From: a bacterium
GTDB taxonomy: Bacteria; Patescibacteriota; Minisyncoccia; Moranbacterales; UBA2206
Direction: 5' to 3'
NCBI GenBank assembly: GCA_021779205.1
Contig: JAJYBE010000054.1
Coordinates: 1 to 5,671 of the forward strand
DNA: 5,671 nucleotides
The position numbers and the translations under genes are program-made. This document shows positions 5,115 through 5,671 of this stretch, one piece after another. The notes beneath the pieces were generated by a model that saw nothing but the letters and a program-made list of their open reading frames with translations, was not told where the DNA came from and ran no database searches. Each line of letters opens with the position of its first letter. Position 1 is the first letter of the stretch.

Positions 5115-5671
5115 TCAGCGTTTTGTTTTGCGCAATTCTTCCCAAAAGAAAACCGCCAAAAAAGACAATGCCACAACCAGCCAATCATATCGATCAATTG
5201 GAGACATTTTTAGGTATTTTTGGAAAAATGGCAAATACATAAAGGAAAGTAAAGTAAAAAACGAAATAAACATAGATCCGATGGCATAAGTATTTTTGAA
5301 AAAACCCAAGCGAAAAGGTGATAATTTTTCGCTTCGCGCTTGCAATAAATTTGCTATTTGCGTCACCGAAAGAACAGAATAAGCGGCGGTAGTTGATTTA
5401 AGATATAAAATACTGTCGATTGAAAAATTCTGACCGAAATTCCAACCGCCACGCAGCATTGACCAAATAAAAGCAACTACGGCTCCGGCAGCCATAATAA
5501 TTCCCAAATAAATAATTCTTCGAAAACCGGCAACACTCATTATGTTTCTTTTTGAATTCAATTCTTGTTTTTCCATCCCTGGCTCTTCCGGCTCAAGGCC
5601 AAGAGCGAAAGAAGGAAAAACATCCGTTCCTAAATCAACCGCTAAAATTTGCACTGCGGAAATCGGAGAAG
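5115..5671 (-). CDS. P-type cation-transport ATPase, C-terminal membrane part (cut by window edge)
   Basis: The last 184 residues of a P2-type (class II) ATPase are present; the phosphorylation and nucleotide-binding domains lie beyond 5671. The open frame runs to the window edge, and the GTG at 5654 is an internal valine, not a start. The segment begins SPISAVQILAVDLGTDVFPS, the M6 helix. DLGTD (residues 12-16) matches the ion-site motif of Na,K-ATPase-like pumps (SERCA has NLVTD). The FALGLEPEEPGM stretch after it is typical of bacterial cation-transporting ATPases. Four further hydrophobic helices (about 51-72, 90-110, 127-149, 161-177) correspond to M7-M10. The protein ends with a short basic tail (EELRKTKR). 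It sits in the cytoplasmic membrane and moves cations by ATP hydrolysis; the ion (Ca2+, Na+/K+ or other) cannot be told from this part. It is probably unrelated to the defence genes that follow. Confidence 0.92.
   Translation of the reverse strand, partial: SPISAVQILAVDLGTDVFPSFALGLEPEEPGMEKQELNSKRNIMSVAGFRRIIYLGIIMAAGAVVAFIWSMLRGGWNFGQNFSIDSILYLKSTTAAYSVLSVTQIANLLQARSEKLSPFRLGFFKNTYAIGSMFISFFTLLSFMYLPFFQKYLKMSPIDRYDWLVVALSFLAVFFWEELRKTKR

Noticed and set aside
4994..5197. Minus-strand ORF of 67 codons between the ATPase and methyltransferase genes
   Set aside because: It mostly overlaps the ATPase end in another frame. An inner ATG at 5071 would lie within the -10 box, before the expected transcript start, and lacks a ribosome binding site.
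1..5671. CRISPR array, tRNA or rRNA genes, insertion sequence ends
   Set aside because: No regularly spaced repeats, cloverleaf or conserved rRNA stretches, and no transposase or terminal inverted repeat pair was seen on either strand.

Overview
The window reads like accessory and envelope DNA of an AT-rich bacterium. The -35/-10 promoters look sigma70-like, and the starts mostly lack a good Shine-Dalgarno sequence. A Candidate Phyla Radiation lineage (Parcubacteria/Moranbacteria-like) would fit the AT-richness, the gene types and a REP-like palindrome, but that is a guess from style; no marker gene is present. Every supported gene is on the minus strand, so transcription runs from high to low coordinates.

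Layout, in the direction of transcription. (1) 5671-5115: the C-terminal end of a P-type cation-transport ATPase (M6 to M10), cut by the window edge. (2) 5114-4977: a gap with a good promoter (TTGAAT-N17-TATCAT with an extended -10). (3) 4976-1311: a restriction/defence-like cassette. It holds an EcoRI-family adenine methyltransferase, a DUF2130 protein with a coiled coil and a PD-(D/E)xK-like core, a DUF262-HNH nuclease, and a possible 33-residue ORF at its 3' end. A REP-like palindrome and a small inverted repeat sit just before the DUF262-HNH gene. (4) 1310-1249: a near-consensus promoter (TTGAAT-N17-TATAAT). (5) 1248-1: a polyprenyl-phosphate-type family 2 glycosyltransferase followed by the start of a UDP-glucose 6-dehydrogenase, a surface-polysaccharide pair.

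The main observation is that the first two cassette genes are each interrupted by one frameshift inside a simple sequence repeat. The methyltransferase breaks at a T7 run after residue 57 (A7 on the + strand, 4805-4811). The DUF2130 gene breaks at a TATATAT tract (3213-3219), between its putative catalytic Asp and its ExK motif. Joining the frames gives continuous, family-like proteins of about 364 and 429 residues. The third gene, DUF262-HNH, is intact. Naive ORF calling would give the methyltransferase a false N-terminus starting at 4933.

Possible explanations are phase variation, decay of a restriction system, translational recoding at the T7 site, or sequencing/assembly indels. The sequence alone cannot decide, but raw-read inspection could. 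If the modification enzyme is really off while the nuclease is on, the nuclease is either not a classical restriction partner or is held off in another way.
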